From: Roseibium algicola
GTDB lineage: Bacteria > Pseudomonadota > Alphaproteobacteria > Rhizobiales > Stappiaceae
NCBI RefSeq assembly: GCF_001999245.1
Contig: NZ_CP019630.1
Location: 5,919,001 to 5,983,000 of the forward strand
Direction: 5' to 3'
DNA: 64,000 nucleotides
Part shown: piece by piece, positions 7,776 to 16,639 of the stretch
Layout: each line of letters starts with the position of its first letter
How positions within the stretch are numbered: the first letter of the stretch is position 1
Position numbers and translations under genes: made by a program
The notes under the pieces: generated by a model
What the model was told of the DNA's origin: nothing
What the model saw: the letters and a program-made list of their open reading frames with translations, nothing else
Database searches by the model: none

Positions 7776-9344
7776 ATGTTCAAACGAATGATCGCCGTGC
7801 TGGCAATAATTCTCGCAGGGACGGCTCCGGCACTGGCTAAGCGCGTTGCCCTCGTACTCGGCAACGGCGCTTACGAGCACACAGTACAACTTCCTAATCC
7901 GGCAAATGACGCCGAGCAGATGGCCGCCAAACTCAAGGCCCTCGGCTTCGAAGTCGTCGCCGGGCAGGACCAGACTTATGGCGAAATGCGCAGATCCGTC
8001 ATGGATTTTGCGAAAAAGGCATATGGCGCGGATATCGCCATTCTCTTCTACGCCGGCCACGGCCTTCAGGTCGCCGGTCAGAATCACCTGGTACCTATCG
8101 ACGCCACGATCGAGGATGAAACCTCGCTCGACTTCGAAACCATTACCGTTGATTTCATCATGCGCCAGATGTCCAAGGACGTGAAGGTTCAGATGGTGTT
8201 CCTGGATGCCTGCCGCGACAATCCGCTGGCCCGCACCCTCGCACGCCGCATGGGACCGAGCCGCTCCGGCAGCATTGGTGCAGGTCTTGCTGAAATCAAG
8301 ATTCAGGAAACCGGCGGAGAAGGCTCCGTGATTGCATTCGCGACCAGCCCGGGAGATGTTGCCCTGGACGGCGACGGTGCGAACTCGCCCTTCACCTCTG
8401 CGTTGATCAGACATATCGACACGCCGAACGCTTCCATCCAGACAGTCATGACTCGCGTTACCGGTGAAGTCTATGAAGAGACGGAAAAGAAGCAGCGCCC
8501 GTGGGTGAATGCATCTCTGATCGGCGAAGTGTTCCTGAACAAGCAGGCCGCACCGGCCGCGACGACCACTGTTGCCTCCCTTGGCGACACCGCGACGTCC
8601 GCTCCGCAGCAGCCGGTTGTCAACAATGCAGCAACGACCTCCCCCAGCCAGTCGGCAATTGCATGGGAACGTGAGAAGCTCATCTGGGAAACTGCCAAGT
8701 CCAGCAACACCGTTGCTGACTACAAGGCTTACCTGGATGCCTACCCGTCAGGCCTCTTCGCGGACTTTGCGCGCAATTCCATCAAGCGGCTCGAAGCCGG
8801 CAGCCAGGTTGCTTCGGTCAATCCGACCGTCGTCCCAGGTGCAGCAACGGCTCCTGCCGCCAGCACCACGGGCGTTGTGGCGACCCTGCCGGACCCGCAA
8901 AAGGCCGTTCCGGGTAATGAGGCGACCGAAGCATCACTCGGCTGGAACCGTACTGCCCGCCGCGAAGTTCAGACCCGTCTGAACCTGGCTGGTCAGGATG
9001 TCGGCCGCCCGGATGGTGCCTTCGGTCCGAAGACCCGCGCCGGTGTGAGTGCATGGCAGGCTGCCAACGGCATCGTCGCCACGGGTTACTTCACCGCCGC
9101 CCAATACGCCTTGCTGACTGCACAGACGGCGACGCAGTATTCGGTCTACCAGGCTGAAGTGAACCGCAAGCAGCAGGCTGCCGCGAGCGCCTCTCGCAGT
9201 GCGACTTCCACGCGCCGCACCAACAACACCACCACTCACCGTGCGAACAACAACAACAACAACGGTGGTAACTTCAACCCGGCTGGAGCCGCTTTCATCG
9301 GTGGCGTTGTGGGTGGCATCATCGGCGGTGCAATCGGTCGCTGA
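7776..9344 (+). CDS. secreted caspase-family (C14) protein with peptidoglycan-binding-like domain and glycine zipper
   Basis: A 522-residue protein. A Sec signal peptide (about residues 1-21) is followed by a p20 caspase domain (about 22-250) with the catalytic dyad His95 (FYAGHG) and Cys146 (LDACRDN), so it looks active. Residues about 295-345 hold a helical WEREKLIWE...YLDAYPSGLFA repeat often seen after bacterial caspase domains. Residues about 395-450 resemble a peptidoglycan-binding_1 domain (LNLAGQDVGRPDGAFGPKTRAG). The end has an Asn-rich tract and a glycine zipper (GGVVGGIIGGAIG) that could insert in a membrane. It is monocistronic, with a strong terminator. Role probably periplasmic proteolysis linked to the envelope; substrate unknown. 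It is one of three caspase-like genes in this window. Confidence 0.85.
   Translation: MFKRMIAVLAIILAGTAPALAKRVALVLGNGAYEHTVQLPNPANDAEQMAAKLKALGFEVVAGQDQTYGEMRRSVMDFAKKAYGADIAILFYAGHGLQVAGQNHLVPIDATIEDETSLDFETITVDFIMRQMSKDVKVQMVFLDACRDNPLARTLARRMGPSRSGSIGAGLAEIKIQETGGEGSVIAFATSPGDVALDGDGANSPFTSALIRHIDTPNASIQTVMTRVTGEVYEETEKKQRPWVNASLIGEVFLNKQAAPAATTTVASLGDTATSAPQQPVVNNAATTSPSQSAIAWEREKLIWETAKSSNTVADYKAYLDAYPSGLFADFARNSIKRLEAGSQVASVNPTVVPGAATAPAASTTGVVATLPDPQKAVPGNEATEASLGWNRTARREVQTRLNLAGQDVGRPDGAFGPKTRAGVSAWQAANGIVATGYFTAAQYALLTAQTATQYSVYQAEVNRKQQAAASASRSATSTRRTNNTTTHRANNNNNNGGNFNPAGAAFIGGVVGGIIGGAIGR
9246..9263 (+). repeat. AAC trinucleotide run inside the caspase-like gene
   Basis: Six AAC codons in a row encode the poly-Asn part of the linker before the glycine zipper. 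It is a simple-sequence tract that could vary in length between strains. Confidence 0.6.
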
Positions 9345-9375
9345 TCAACCGACCTGTAGTCACATGTCAAACCAG

Positions 9376-9411
9376 AACGGGCCGGTTCTGGCAACGGACC
9401 GGCCCGTTTTT
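9376..9411 (+). terminator. Rho-independent terminator of the caspase-like gene
   Basis: Arms AACGGGCCGGT and ACCGGCCCGTT (11 bp) with an 11-base loop are followed by a run of T. It lies between the convergent caspase-like and exbD genes, 31 bases after the caspase stop. Confidence 0.85.
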
Positions 9412-9477
9412 GTAGCCACAGACGGGGTTTTGCGTACGAACGGTTCGTTTGCATTGCAGGAACGCCTTGTGTTCCTG

Positions 9478-9903
9478 TCAATCGAGATGCAGCCGAACGC
9501 TTGTCAACTTTGACGTTCGGGCTTCGTCCAAAATCCGCACGACCTGCTGAAAATCGGTTCCCTTGTCAGGTAAAAGAACAGCGTCCCTGGCACCAGCTTC
9601 TGCCAATCGGTTCAGTTCCTGTGCCAACCCTGCAAGTGGCAGTGCATTTCCATTAACAGTCACGGCGGACAGATCTTCACCGGAAACAGACTTCACGACG
9701 ATCAGGACTGCGGGAACGCTGGCGTTCGAGTGTGCCTCTGCCCCCCCTGCCGGCGCACCACCACCAAGCGCAACTTCCATCGGCCGCCAGACACCAAATG
9801 TGGAAGACAAAAGAAAGAACATGATCAGGATAAAGATCACATCGATCAGCGGTGTCAGCGGAATGCGCTTTCGCCTTGCAAGCGGTGTTTCGATGGAGAT
9901 CAT
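9478..9903 (-). CDS. exbD: ExbD/TolR-family biopolymer transport protein, Asp-containing
   Basis: A 141-residue inner-membrane protein. A short basic N-terminus (LARRKRIPLTPL) leads into one transmembrane helix (about residues 18-38) with the essential proton-carrying Asp21 in PLIDVIFILIMFFLL. The helix is followed by a periplasmic domain ending in the typical VVRILDEARTSKLTSVRL helix-strand. With an ExbB partner such proteins form a proton-driven motor that energises TonB-like proteins. It stands alone on the minus strand, divergent from the secreted DUF1036/ExbB operon that starts at 10049. The likely channel partner is the ExbB-like protein at 11041. Confidence 0.9.
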   Translation of the reverse strand: MISIETPLARRKRIPLTPLIDVIFILIMFFLLSSTFGVWRPMEVALGGGAPAGGAEAHSNASVPAVLIVVKSVSGEDLSAVTVNGNALPLAGLAQELNRLAEAGARDAVLLPDKGTDFQQVVRILDEARTSKLTSVRLHLD

Positions 9904-10048
9904 GGCTCAGGCCATCCCGGCTCTTCAGGTCATTTCGAAAATCGAGTTTCGCCGAAATAGGACTTCAGCTCAATCGACTTTCCTAAATTGACCGCGGGTT
10001 CGCAATTCCTTAGCGTATTTAGCAGGTTGGCAAACTGGAAACACGAGC

Positions 10049-10507
10049 ATGAAAACGGACCGCGACAGCGGCAAGGTTAGGCAAGGACGCCGGATCGGGT
10101 TACGCGGGATCGCGTTATTCGGGGCGGTGGCGCTGTCTGGAATTTTGTCGACCTCTGCTGCTCACGCGGGCCTGCGTGTTTGCAACGGGTCCGTTGATCT
10201 CGTGAACGTCGCGATCGGCTATGAAACCGACGAAGGCATGCGGACTGAAGGCTGGTGGACAATCACTGCCAACGCCTGCAGCCAGGTGCTGCAGGAACCT
10301 CTCGAGAAAGCACGCTACTATTTGCACGTGGCAGACGGGTTTGGCGAAAGCCGTCTTGGAGGCGATATCACGCTTTGTATTCGCGAGGAAAAATTCGTTC
10401 TTTTCGATGGCGATCAGTGCTGGCAACGCGGGCTGATCGAAGCAGATTTCTTTCAGGTCGAAACCGAGGGAAAACAGGATTGGACGGTCCTATTGTCTTA
10501 CGATTAG
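10049..10507 (+). CDS. DUF1036 domain secreted protein
   Basis: A 152-residue protein with a long basic n-region, then a hydrophobic signal segment (about residues 22-40, cleavage near AHA-GLRVCN). The rest is the DUF1036 domain: LRVCNGS, VNVAIGYETDEGMRTEGWW, a Cys in TANACSQVL, and ALYLHV-like and CWQRG-type blocks. DUF1036 proteins are small periplasmic proteins common in Alphaproteobacteria; their function is not known. Several Cys residues suggest disulfides. It is the first gene of an apparent plus-strand operon with the secreted gene at 10574 and the ExbB-like gene at 11041. Confidence 0.85.
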   Translation: MKTDRDSGKVRQGRRIGLRGIALFGAVALSGILSTSAAHAGLRVCNGSVDLVNVAIGYETDEGMRTEGWWTITANACSQVLQEPLEKARYYLHVADGFGESRLGGDITLCIREEKFVLFDGDQCWQRGLIEADFFQVETEGKQDWTVLLSYD

Positions 10508-10573
10508 GAACGGCAAAGACCGGCATTCACAATCCTTTCCAACATTCATTGACGCATTAACCGGGGGAACAAG

Positions 10574-11005
10574 ATGCGGATATTGGTTCAAAGAGTTTTT
10601 ATAGCGATTGCAGTTGCCATTTTGGCGGCACCCGCACAGGCACAGCAAGTGACGGGTAAAATCAGCCTCGAACTCAACCAGTTGCAACCGACAGCGGACG
10701 GCGGCTGCCGCCTTTCGATCATCGCGACCAATGGCCTTGAACGCCCCATGGACAAGCTCGGCCTGGAAATGGTTGCCTTCAACAAGGACGGCCTGGTGGA
10801 TCAGTTTCTGCGTCTTCAGTTCTCCCGCATATCCGCCGGTAAAACCAAGATCCTGCAATTCGACCTTGCCGGGAAGGCTTGCGACAGCCTTTCGCGGCTT
10901 CACATCAACGACGTCATGAATTGTGTGCCTTCCAGCATTACCGATGTCTATTGCCCGGATCTGCTGGACCTGAGCAATCGTACACCCATCGAATTCGGCG
11001 ATTGA
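10574..11005 (+). CDS. small secreted hypothetical protein next to ExbB
   Basis: A 143-residue protein with a clear Sec signal peptide (MRILVQRVFIAIAVAILAAP, cleavage after AQA). The mature part has alternating beta-strand character, Cys residues near positions 43, 108, 121 and 130, and a C-terminal segment CPDLLDLSNRTPIEF. GGGGGAACAAG precedes the ATG. I do not recognise a named family; it may form a disulfide-bonded periplasmic beta-sandwich. The ExbB-like gene begins 35 bases later, which suggests joint expression and a role in the periplasmic end of that transport module. Confidence 0.65.
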   Translation: MRILVQRVFIAIAVAILAAPAQAQQVTGKISLELNQLQPTADGGCRLSIIATNGLERPMDKLGLEMVAFNKDGLVDQFLRLQFSRISAGKTKILQFDLAGKACDSLSRLHINDVMNCVPSSITDVYCPDLLDLSNRTPIEFGD

Positions 11006-11040
11006 CCCTACCCTTGAACGTCTGATGGAGCGTCTTTCGC

Positions 11041-11712
11041 ATGGTCGAGACATCTTCCTCCCTTCTGGAGCTTGGCGGGCCGGTCGTGCTCATCCTGCTC
11101 GCAATTTCCGTTGCAGCGCTTGCAGTCATCCTCGCCAAGACCGTTCAATTCTCCACGGCCCGTGTTGGCCGTCACGGACTTGTTCGTCAGGCTGTCACCC
11201 AATGGCGAAGTGGTGAACGCACCAAAGCCGCGCAAAACCTTTTGAAGGACAGATCCTTGTCGGGTGCACTGGTGCGCAGCGCCATGGACGCCATCCAGAT
11301 GCTGGATCAGCAGCCCCTGTCCTCTCAAGTGCGCGACATCAGGGAAGAACGACTACGTGAGGAAATTTCTGCCAGGGCTGCCGACCGTCTCTTCGGCCTC
11401 GCCAGTTGGCTGAAGGCGCTTGATCTGGTGACGCAGATTTCGCCCTTGCTCGGCCTGTTCGGCACGGTTCTCGGGATGATCGAAACGTTCCAGACCCTTC
11501 AGGAATCGGGTGCGTCCGCCAATCCTGCCACGCTTGCCGGTGGCATCTGGGTAGCGCTCCTGACAACTGCCTGCGGCCTTGCCGTTGCAATGCCGGTATC
11601 CATTGCCGTCACCTGGTTCGAAACGAGGCTGGAAAAGGAACGGGCCGCGCTGGAAGTTCTCCTCACCGGCGTCTTCACTGCCGGTGCTTCATCATCGCAA
11701 CCCTCAGCGTGA
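11041..11712 (+). CDS. exbB: ExbB/TolQ/MotA-family proton channel protein
   Basis: A 223-residue inner-membrane protein. Three membrane helices lie near residues 13-33, 122-146 ([22 protein letters not shown], the family signature) and 165-190 ([19 protein letters not shown]). A cytoplasmic region lies between the first two. It should form the pentameric channel around ExbD helices. It is encoded as the third gene of the plus-strand operon. Its 3' end overlaps the convergent TonB-like gene by 9 bases. The two ExbD-like genes are nearby but on the opposite strand, so the motor is encoded in three transcripts. Confidence 0.88.
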   Translation: MVETSSSLLELGGPVVLILLAISVAALAVILAKTVQFSTARVGRHGLVRQAVTQWRSGERTKAAQNLLKDRSLSGALVRSAMDAIQMLDQQPLSSQVRDIREERLREEISARAADRLFGLASWLKALDLVTQISPLLGLFGTVLGMIETFQTLQESGASANPATLAGGIWVALLTTACGLAVAMPVSIAVTWFETRLEKERAALEVLLTGVFTAGASSSQPSA

Positions 11713-13437
11713 CACCTTGAACGCCGTCAGCGAATAGACCCCAGGCTCTGCCAGTATCTCGGCCACCCGTTCGGAAGGAAGCCGTCCGAATCGAGAAGGC
11801 TGCCGCTCTGAAGGGCGGTTCCAGATTGCGAGCACGAGCGCTGTCTCGTCACTCTTGTCGCTGGCAATCATCGTCACCGGCACCTTGAAGCGCCAGCCGC
11901 CTGCCGTCTGACTGTTCGATGCAGGCAGAAGAAACTCCCGGCCGTCATGGATCTGCCCGGCATCATCGATCAGGTACAGTTCAGGTGGCCCCTTGCCGCT
12001 GAGATCCAGTCCCGACTGTTCCGCGCTTGCGATCCGCTCAATCGGCAAGTCACGCTGAATCACTCCTGAAACAGGGGTTCCGCTGCGCACGACCGTCCGG
12101 TCCAGTTCGACCAGACCGGCAGCTTCAATGCCTTCAGAAACGCCAAGGGCATCCAGCAAGGCGCATTGCCTGCGCGTCACCAGTCGGACTTCGATCTTTG
12201 CCTCGAAACCCTGATCAGCCTTGAAGCGCTGATCGAAGATAGCGAAAGGCGCTATGCCTGCGCCAAAGGCCGTAACTTCCGCGGTATCCGCACCAGCTGC
12301 AAGAACAGACATATGTGTGCATTCACCGAACTTGTAACTGGCAACATAGTCCGACACCTTTGCCAGTGGATCTATGGAAGCGACCGCGACGGGCGGCACG
12401 TTTTCTGTCAACTCCCCTTGAGGCTGCATTGCGGGGACCGTTGAAGAGACCGGGACATTGGGCGCTAGCTCGGGCGTTTCCGTTTCTGTGGGCTGCAGGG
12501 CAGCAACCTGTTGTTCCGCTGGCAATACCGCATCCACCTCCGCAGTAACCACCGGATCGACAGTAACGCTGGTATCGGGTGCAACAATGCCCGGGCTTTC
12601 AACGGAAGGCTGCGTTTGTGGAACAAAGACCTCAGACACGACTTCGTTGCCAGTGGGTTCGGCAGGTGTCTGATCGACTGCGAGCGGAGCCAGAACAGGA
12701 CTTTCCTGCACAGCCGAAACGAATGTCTGCGTCTCACCTGCGGCGGCAACCTCACCGATATCCGTTGCAACCGCTACCGAAGGCACCACTTCCACCGTGG
12801 CAGGGACTTCGGCACCGGAAAGAGTGACTTCAGATCCGGCAACAACGCTTGGCGCGACGGGCGTCACAGCGACAACGGCATCCGGTACAGGCGTGGCGGC
12901 GACAACGGTGGAGGCGGTTTGCGGAACAACAGAAGGCTGAGTCACCTGAAGCTGCTCCGGTGGCGTTGCGGTGACCGGGTTTGTTTCGACAGGGCTGACT
13001 TCTAGCGCTTCAATGATAGGCGTGTCGTCCGAAAGCGATTGATCCAGAACCGTTACCGGAACGGCTTCAACCAGTGTATTAATTGGGCTTTCGGTGACCA
13101 CCGGCTCAGACAATACCGGCTCCAGGATCTCCGCAGTCTCGGAATTGACAACCGTTTCCACTGGCACAGAAGTCTCGACGGGCAAGGGAGTGTCCGGTTC
13201 GAGCGGTTGTGTGATTTCAGTTTCGACACTTGCCAGATCCTCAAATGGCAGACCACCACTTTCCAGGATCACTTCGGTCTCGACCGGTGGCACGGGGGCT
13301 TCTTCCGTCCAAGGCAACGCTGGCAGGCCGTAGATCAGCGCGGAAACATGCAAGGCAACCGAAACGCCCAGAACAGCCGGCCAGACGTACCCCGGGATAT
13401 CCCATTGCCGGTCCTGGTTATAGGCGACAACGGTCAA
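11704..13437 (-). CDS. TonB-like transmembrane protein with Pro/Val/Glu/Thr-rich spacer and kinase-shared C-terminal domain
   Basis: A 577-residue protein: a short cytoplasmic start, one N-terminal membrane helix (about 17-36, [20 protein letters not shown], the TonB-like anchor with an internal His), and a long low-complexity spacer (about 45-355) rich in PVET-type words. A C-terminal folded domain follows (361-577). That domain is clearly homologous to the end of the Ser/Thr kinase encoded just upstream: both have [YF]V[AS]SY, two matched Cys, PF-x2-FD-x2-F-x3-QGFEAKI-x-V-x-LV and RTVV. The start overlaps the stop of the ExbD-like gene as ATGA. By architecture it bridges the periplasm, as TonB or TolA does, but the C-terminal domain is not the usual TonB fold by motif. 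It is the last gene of the T6SS minus-strand operon. Confidence 0.75.
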   Translation of the reverse strand: MTVVAYNQDRQWDIPGYVWPAVLGVSVALHVSALIYGLPALPWTEEAPVPPVETEVILESGGLPFEDLASVETEITQPLEPDTPLPVETSVPVETVVNSETAEILEPVLSEPVVTESPINTLVEAVPVTVLDQSLSDDTPIIEALEVSPVETNPVTATPPEQLQVTQPSVVPQTASTVVAATPVPDAVVAVTPVAPSVVAGSEVTLSGAEVPATVEVVPSVAVATDIGEVAAAGETQTFVSAVQESPVLAPLAVDQTPAEPTGNEVVSEVFVPQTQPSVESPGIVAPDTSVTVDPVVTAEVDAVLPAEQQVAALQPTETETPELAPNVPVSSTVPAMQPQGELTENVPPVAVASIDPLAKVSDYVASYKFGECTHMSVLAAGADTAEVTAFGAGIAPFAIFDQRFKADQGFEAKIEVRLVTRRQCALLDALGVSEGIEAAGLVELDRTVVRSGTPVSGVIQRDLPIERIASAEQSGLDLSGKGPPELYLIDDAGQIHDGREFLLPASNSQTAGGWRFKVPVTMIASDKSDETALVLAIWNRPSERQPSRFGRLPSERVAEILAEPGVYSLTAFKVSR

Positions 13438-13856
13438 GGTGCACCTGCCTCAACAGTCATCAGCGTCAGGCGTTTCACACCGCCAGCTTTCAATCTGTCG
13501 GCAAGCGCAGAAACGGCTTCCATTCTGGTTCGCTTGTCGACCTGAACCACCATGTGGGGCCTGTCGGATTGCCGAGCTTCAAGAAATGGGCCCAGATCGT
13601 CGTAAGCCAGAACTTCACCGTCGAACCAGACAGTCCCTGCCCTGTCCAGCACAAGACTGCCTTCCAGTTTGCCGCTGCCATCGTTCTGTTGCGTTTCCGC
13701 CCAGTCGAACCCTTCAGGCAAGGGTGGTCGCAGCGTTCCGGATACCAGTAGAAACAGCAGCAGCAGGAACACCACGTTGATCAATGCAAGGGAGCTGTCC
13801 GCACGCCGGTGCGGTTTCAGCTCCTGCAAATGGATCGGTTTGGTGTAGCGTTTCAT
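13434..13856 (-). CDS. ExbD-like protein with Asp-to-Asn change in the membrane helix
   Basis: A 140-residue ExbD/TolR relative with the same layout as the gene at 9478: basic N-terminus, one helix (about 22-42), and a periplasmic domain finishing in VSALADRLKAGGVKRLTLMTV. The helix reads SLALINVVFLLLLFLLVSG, so the residue matching the proton-carrying Asp of ExbD is Asn27 (codon AAC). It is therefore unlikely to carry protons alone. It lies 39 bases after the kinase gene and overlaps the TonB-like gene by 4 bases, so it is part of the T6SS operon. It may pair with the Asp-containing ExbD, or act as an inert structural partner. Confidence 0.8.
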   Translation of the reverse strand: MKRYTKPIHLQELKPHRRADSSLALINVVFLLLLFLLVSGTLRPPLPEGFDWAETQQNDGSGKLEGSLVLDRAGTVWFDGEVLAYDDLGPFLEARQSDRPHMVVQVDKRTRMEAVSALADRLKAGGVKRLTLMTVEAGAP

Positions 13857-13895
13857 GGTTGGCCAGAATATCCGCTGCGCCAGGTCTCTTCCCGG

Positions 13896-15875
13896 TCAGG
13901 GCACCACTTTGACCGTGGTTGCCGTTGCCCGCAAGACCGGACCATCCTGCATCAGCTTTTCGAAATAGTCTTCCGGATCGTTTTCGCGGCGCTCAGAAAG
14001 CGTCTTGGTTATGTCCGGGCCCACCATGGCAATGATCAGGCCGGTTTCTTCAGTAGACGTTTTCAAGGTCAGCGGCACAACGAAACCGGCGCCCCGGTCG
14101 TCCGTCTGCAGATATGGGGACAGATTGACCGTCTCCCCCTTGCTGTTGACGAATATAAGCCCGAGCCCACCCGTTGATGGTTCATAACCGGAAATGCGTC
14201 CGGCCATGTTGCTACCGTTCGGCACGACCGTCCGCTGCATGTCGAGACGCAGTTCGGTCTTGGCGTTTCCCTGTGGTGTTCCTCTCAGAAAAGCTATAGC
14301 CGGACATTGCGCATCGCTCACCAGGTTGACCTGGATCTTCGCTTCAAACCCCTGTGACTGGGTGAAGTCGCTGTCGAAACTGATGAATGGCGGCGTCCTG
14401 GAAGCAAATCCCTCAATCTCTGCGGAACGGCTCGCGATCTCTATCGGCTGCAAGTACATGCAATCGCCCGCCTGGTAACTGCTCACGAAGTTCCGGATCC
14501 GGTCTTCAGGGGTCACGTTTTCAGGCGTCTCTTGCGGATCGGTTGCCACCGGTGGCCGGGTAACGGTTTCGGTCGGTTCCGGTTTCGTGTCGACGGTCTC
14601 CTCTGGAGGCGTGGTCGGAATTGTCGGCACGGTGTTGTCCGGCGTCGTCGGCGCCTGCGTTTCCGGCGTTTGTGTTGAAGGCGACTGAAGTGCAGTTGTT
14701 TGCGTTTCAGTTGGCTGCTGGGACACTGGTTGCTGCGTTGCCGGTTGCTGGGTCGTTGGCGTCTGCGTTTGTTGTGTCACATTCGTCTGCTGCGACGGTG
14801 CGTCCGGCGCATTCGGTCGTGGCGGTGCCACGAGCACAGGTTTCTGGTCCTGCTCGGGCACGGATTGACCGACCAGGAAATAGACACCCCCGGCACCGAC
14901 ACCGGCGAATCCGAGCAGCGACAAGGCGACCAGAATGCGCTTGCCCCAGTTTGCCTGAGGCGGCGGTTGATCCAGTGCGGATTGTTCCGGCGGTGGCGCA
15001 GAAGATGGCCGAATGATCGTGCGGTCCTGGTCCTGCCGCCCCATCGGAGCACCTAGCGTCCAGTCCGCAATTTCCTTCATGCTGGCCGGACGGTTTGCCG
15101 GGTCGGGCTGTAACATGGCCTCCAGCAACGGACGGAAACGATTGTCGATACCTTCCAAGGGAGGCGTCTGCCGTCGTTTGTCGACGATCTGCACCTGCGT
15201 GCCGCCCATGTCGATCTGTTTGCCGGTCAGGGCTTCCGCAATGACCAGGCCAAGCGAATAGATGTCGCTGCGCGCAGTCACCTTGGCATCGAAAATGCCG
15301 ACCTGTTCTGGCGAAACATAATTGACCTTGCCTGCAAAGCCGTCACCGATAATGGTCGGCCCGCCCGTGTTTGCCCGCGAAATACCGAAATCGATGATTT
15401 TAGCCTGCGCGACATCGCCGTTCTGGAGAATGACGTTGTCCGGCGAAAGATCCCGGTGGATCACTTCCCGGTCGTGAACGGCCTGCAGGGCTTCAGCCAG
15501 ACGTTTGATCAACCGTGCCACCGCCTCCGGCTCAAGCGGACCGGATTCAAGGCGCGTGCTCAATGACGGGCCACTGACGAACTCCATCGCCAGGTAATAA
15601 ATCCCGAGCGTAGGCTCCTTCGCGAACACGTAGTACTGGGTCAGTGCGTCGTGTTTGAGTTTGCGAAGGATCTTTGCTTCCCGCTTGAACAGATCCAGGA
15701 TCATCGGGTCGCGCGAGAAGGTCGCGAGAAGGACCTTTACGGCAACCGGATCCCCGCTTTCCACGTCCCTTGCCTTGTAAACCGTCCCGATACCGCCATC
15801 GGCAATATGTTCTTCAATCTCATAGAGATTGTTGAGCCGGGTTCCGGCAGGCAGCAGGTGGGCACCAACGTTCAT
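13896..15875 (-). CDS. ppkA: T6SS transmembrane Ser/Thr protein kinase PpkA-type
   Basis: A 659-residue Hanks-type kinase of the T6SS threonine phosphorylation pathway. The cytoplasmic kinase domain (about 18-275) has the glycine loop IADGGIGTVYKA, Lys47 (VAVK), the HRDLSPDN catalytic loop (Asp142, Asn147), DFG at 162-164, and an SPEQ P+1 region. A juxtamembrane DRTIIRPSS motif places Thr286 as a likely autophosphorylation or FHA-docking site. One membrane helix (about 313-336) is followed by a Pro/Thr/Gln-rich spacer and a periplasmic domain (about 458-659). That domain is shared with the TonB-like protein and contains two conserved Cys. The stop and start overlap the phosphatase gene by one base (TGATG). 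In known systems PpkA phosphorylates Fha or TssL to trigger assembly. Confidence 0.9.
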   Translation of the reverse strand: MNVGAHLLPAGTRLNNLYEIEEHIADGGIGTVYKARDVESGDPVAVKVLLATFSRDPMILDLFKREAKILRKLKHDALTQYYVFAKEPTLGIYYLAMEFVSGPSLSTRLESGPLEPEAVARLIKRLAEALQAVHDREVIHRDLSPDNVILQNGDVAQAKIIDFGISRANTGGPTIIGDGFAGKVNYVSPEQVGIFDAKVTARSDIYSLGLVIAEALTGKQIDMGGTQVQIVDKRRQTPPLEGIDNRFRPLLEAMLQPDPANRPASMKEIADWTLGAPMGRQDQDRTIIRPSSAPPPEQSALDQPPPQANWGKRILVALSLLGFAGVGAGGVYFLVGQSVPEQDQKPVLVAPPRPNAPDAPSQQTNVTQQTQTPTTQQPATQQPVSQQPTETQTTALQSPSTQTPETQAPTTPDNTVPTIPTTPPEETVDTKPEPTETVTRPPVATDPQETPENVTPEDRIRNFVSSYQAGDCMYLQPIEIASRSAEIEGFASRTPPFISFDSDFTQSQGFEAKIQVNLVSDAQCPAIAFLRGTPQGNAKTELRLDMQRTVVPNGSNMAGRISGYEPSTGGLGLIFVNSKGETVNLSPYLQTDDRGAGFVVPLTLKTSTEETGLIIAMVGPDITKTLSERRENDPEDYFEKLMQDGPVLRATATTVKVVP

Positions 15876-16639
15876 CAGTTGCGAACTCCTTCGCGCGCAG
15901 ACATTGCATCGATATCGACAATCACGACAGTCACGTTATCCGAGCCGCCCTCTTCGAGCGCTCCATTGATAAGACATTGTGCCGTCGGCTTCGGCGCGCC
16001 GTTCATCAGGAAAGTACCAATCACACTATCGTCCAGATGTCCGGTCAAGCCGTCCGAACACAAAAGAAACCGATCGCCCTGACGCAGATTTCCTGAAACC
16101 AGTTCTAGTTCAAGCTCGATCCCGGATCCGATCGCCCTGGTGATGACATGCCTGCGGGCGAACGTCCTTGCTTCTTCAGGCGTCAGCACGTTCTGGTCCA
16201 CCAGTTCCTGCGCCTCGGTATGATCTGTCGTCAATTGTTCGAGACGGCCATTGCGCAGACGGTAGACACGGCTGTCGCCTGCCCAAAGGCACGCAAAGTT
16301 TGATCCGGAAATCAGAAGCGCGGCGATCGTTGTGCCCATGGCGGCACCGTTCGCCTTGGCCGCGGCCTGTTCGATCCGGTCCTTTGCAGTAATCAACCTG
16401 CTTTCGAACTGCTCCAGAAGGTCTTCCGCGCTGCGCGGTTGAGCGATACTGGCAAGGGCCTCACGCACGAGACTGGATGCCATCGCACCGTCATGCATGC
16501 CTCCCGCTCCGTCCATCACTGCGAAAACGCCCTTGCTCTCGTCAACGTAGAACGTGTCCTCATTGTGCTGCCGAACCCGGCCAACATGGGTCAGTCCAAT
16601 CGCAAAGCCACGCATAGAGGCTTCCATTTGTTCGATCAT
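15875..16639 (-). CDS. pppA: T6SS PP2C-type protein phosphatase
   Basis: A 254-residue soluble phosphatase that should reverse the kinase's threonine phosphorylation. PPM-family metal-site motifs are all present: RQHNEDTFYVD, VMDGAGGMHDG, LWAGDSRVYRLRNG, LLCSDGLTGHL and GGSDNVTVVIV. The length is the minimal catalytic domain. Its start overlaps the tagF stop by 4 bases, and its end overlaps the kinase start by one base, so tagF, pppA and ppkA are translationally coupled. Confidence 0.93.
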   Translation of the reverse strand: MIEQMEASMRGFAIGLTHVGRVRQHNEDTFYVDESKGVFAVMDGAGGMHDGAMASSLVREALASIAQPRSAEDLLEQFESRLITAKDRIEQAAAKANGAAMGTTIAALLISGSNFACLWAGDSRVYRLRNGRLEQLTTDHTEAQELVDQNVLTPEEARTFARRHVITRAIGSGIELELELVSGNLRQGDRFLLCSDGLTGHLDDSVIGTFLMNGAPKPTAQCLINGALEEGGSDNVTVVIVDIDAMSAREGVRN

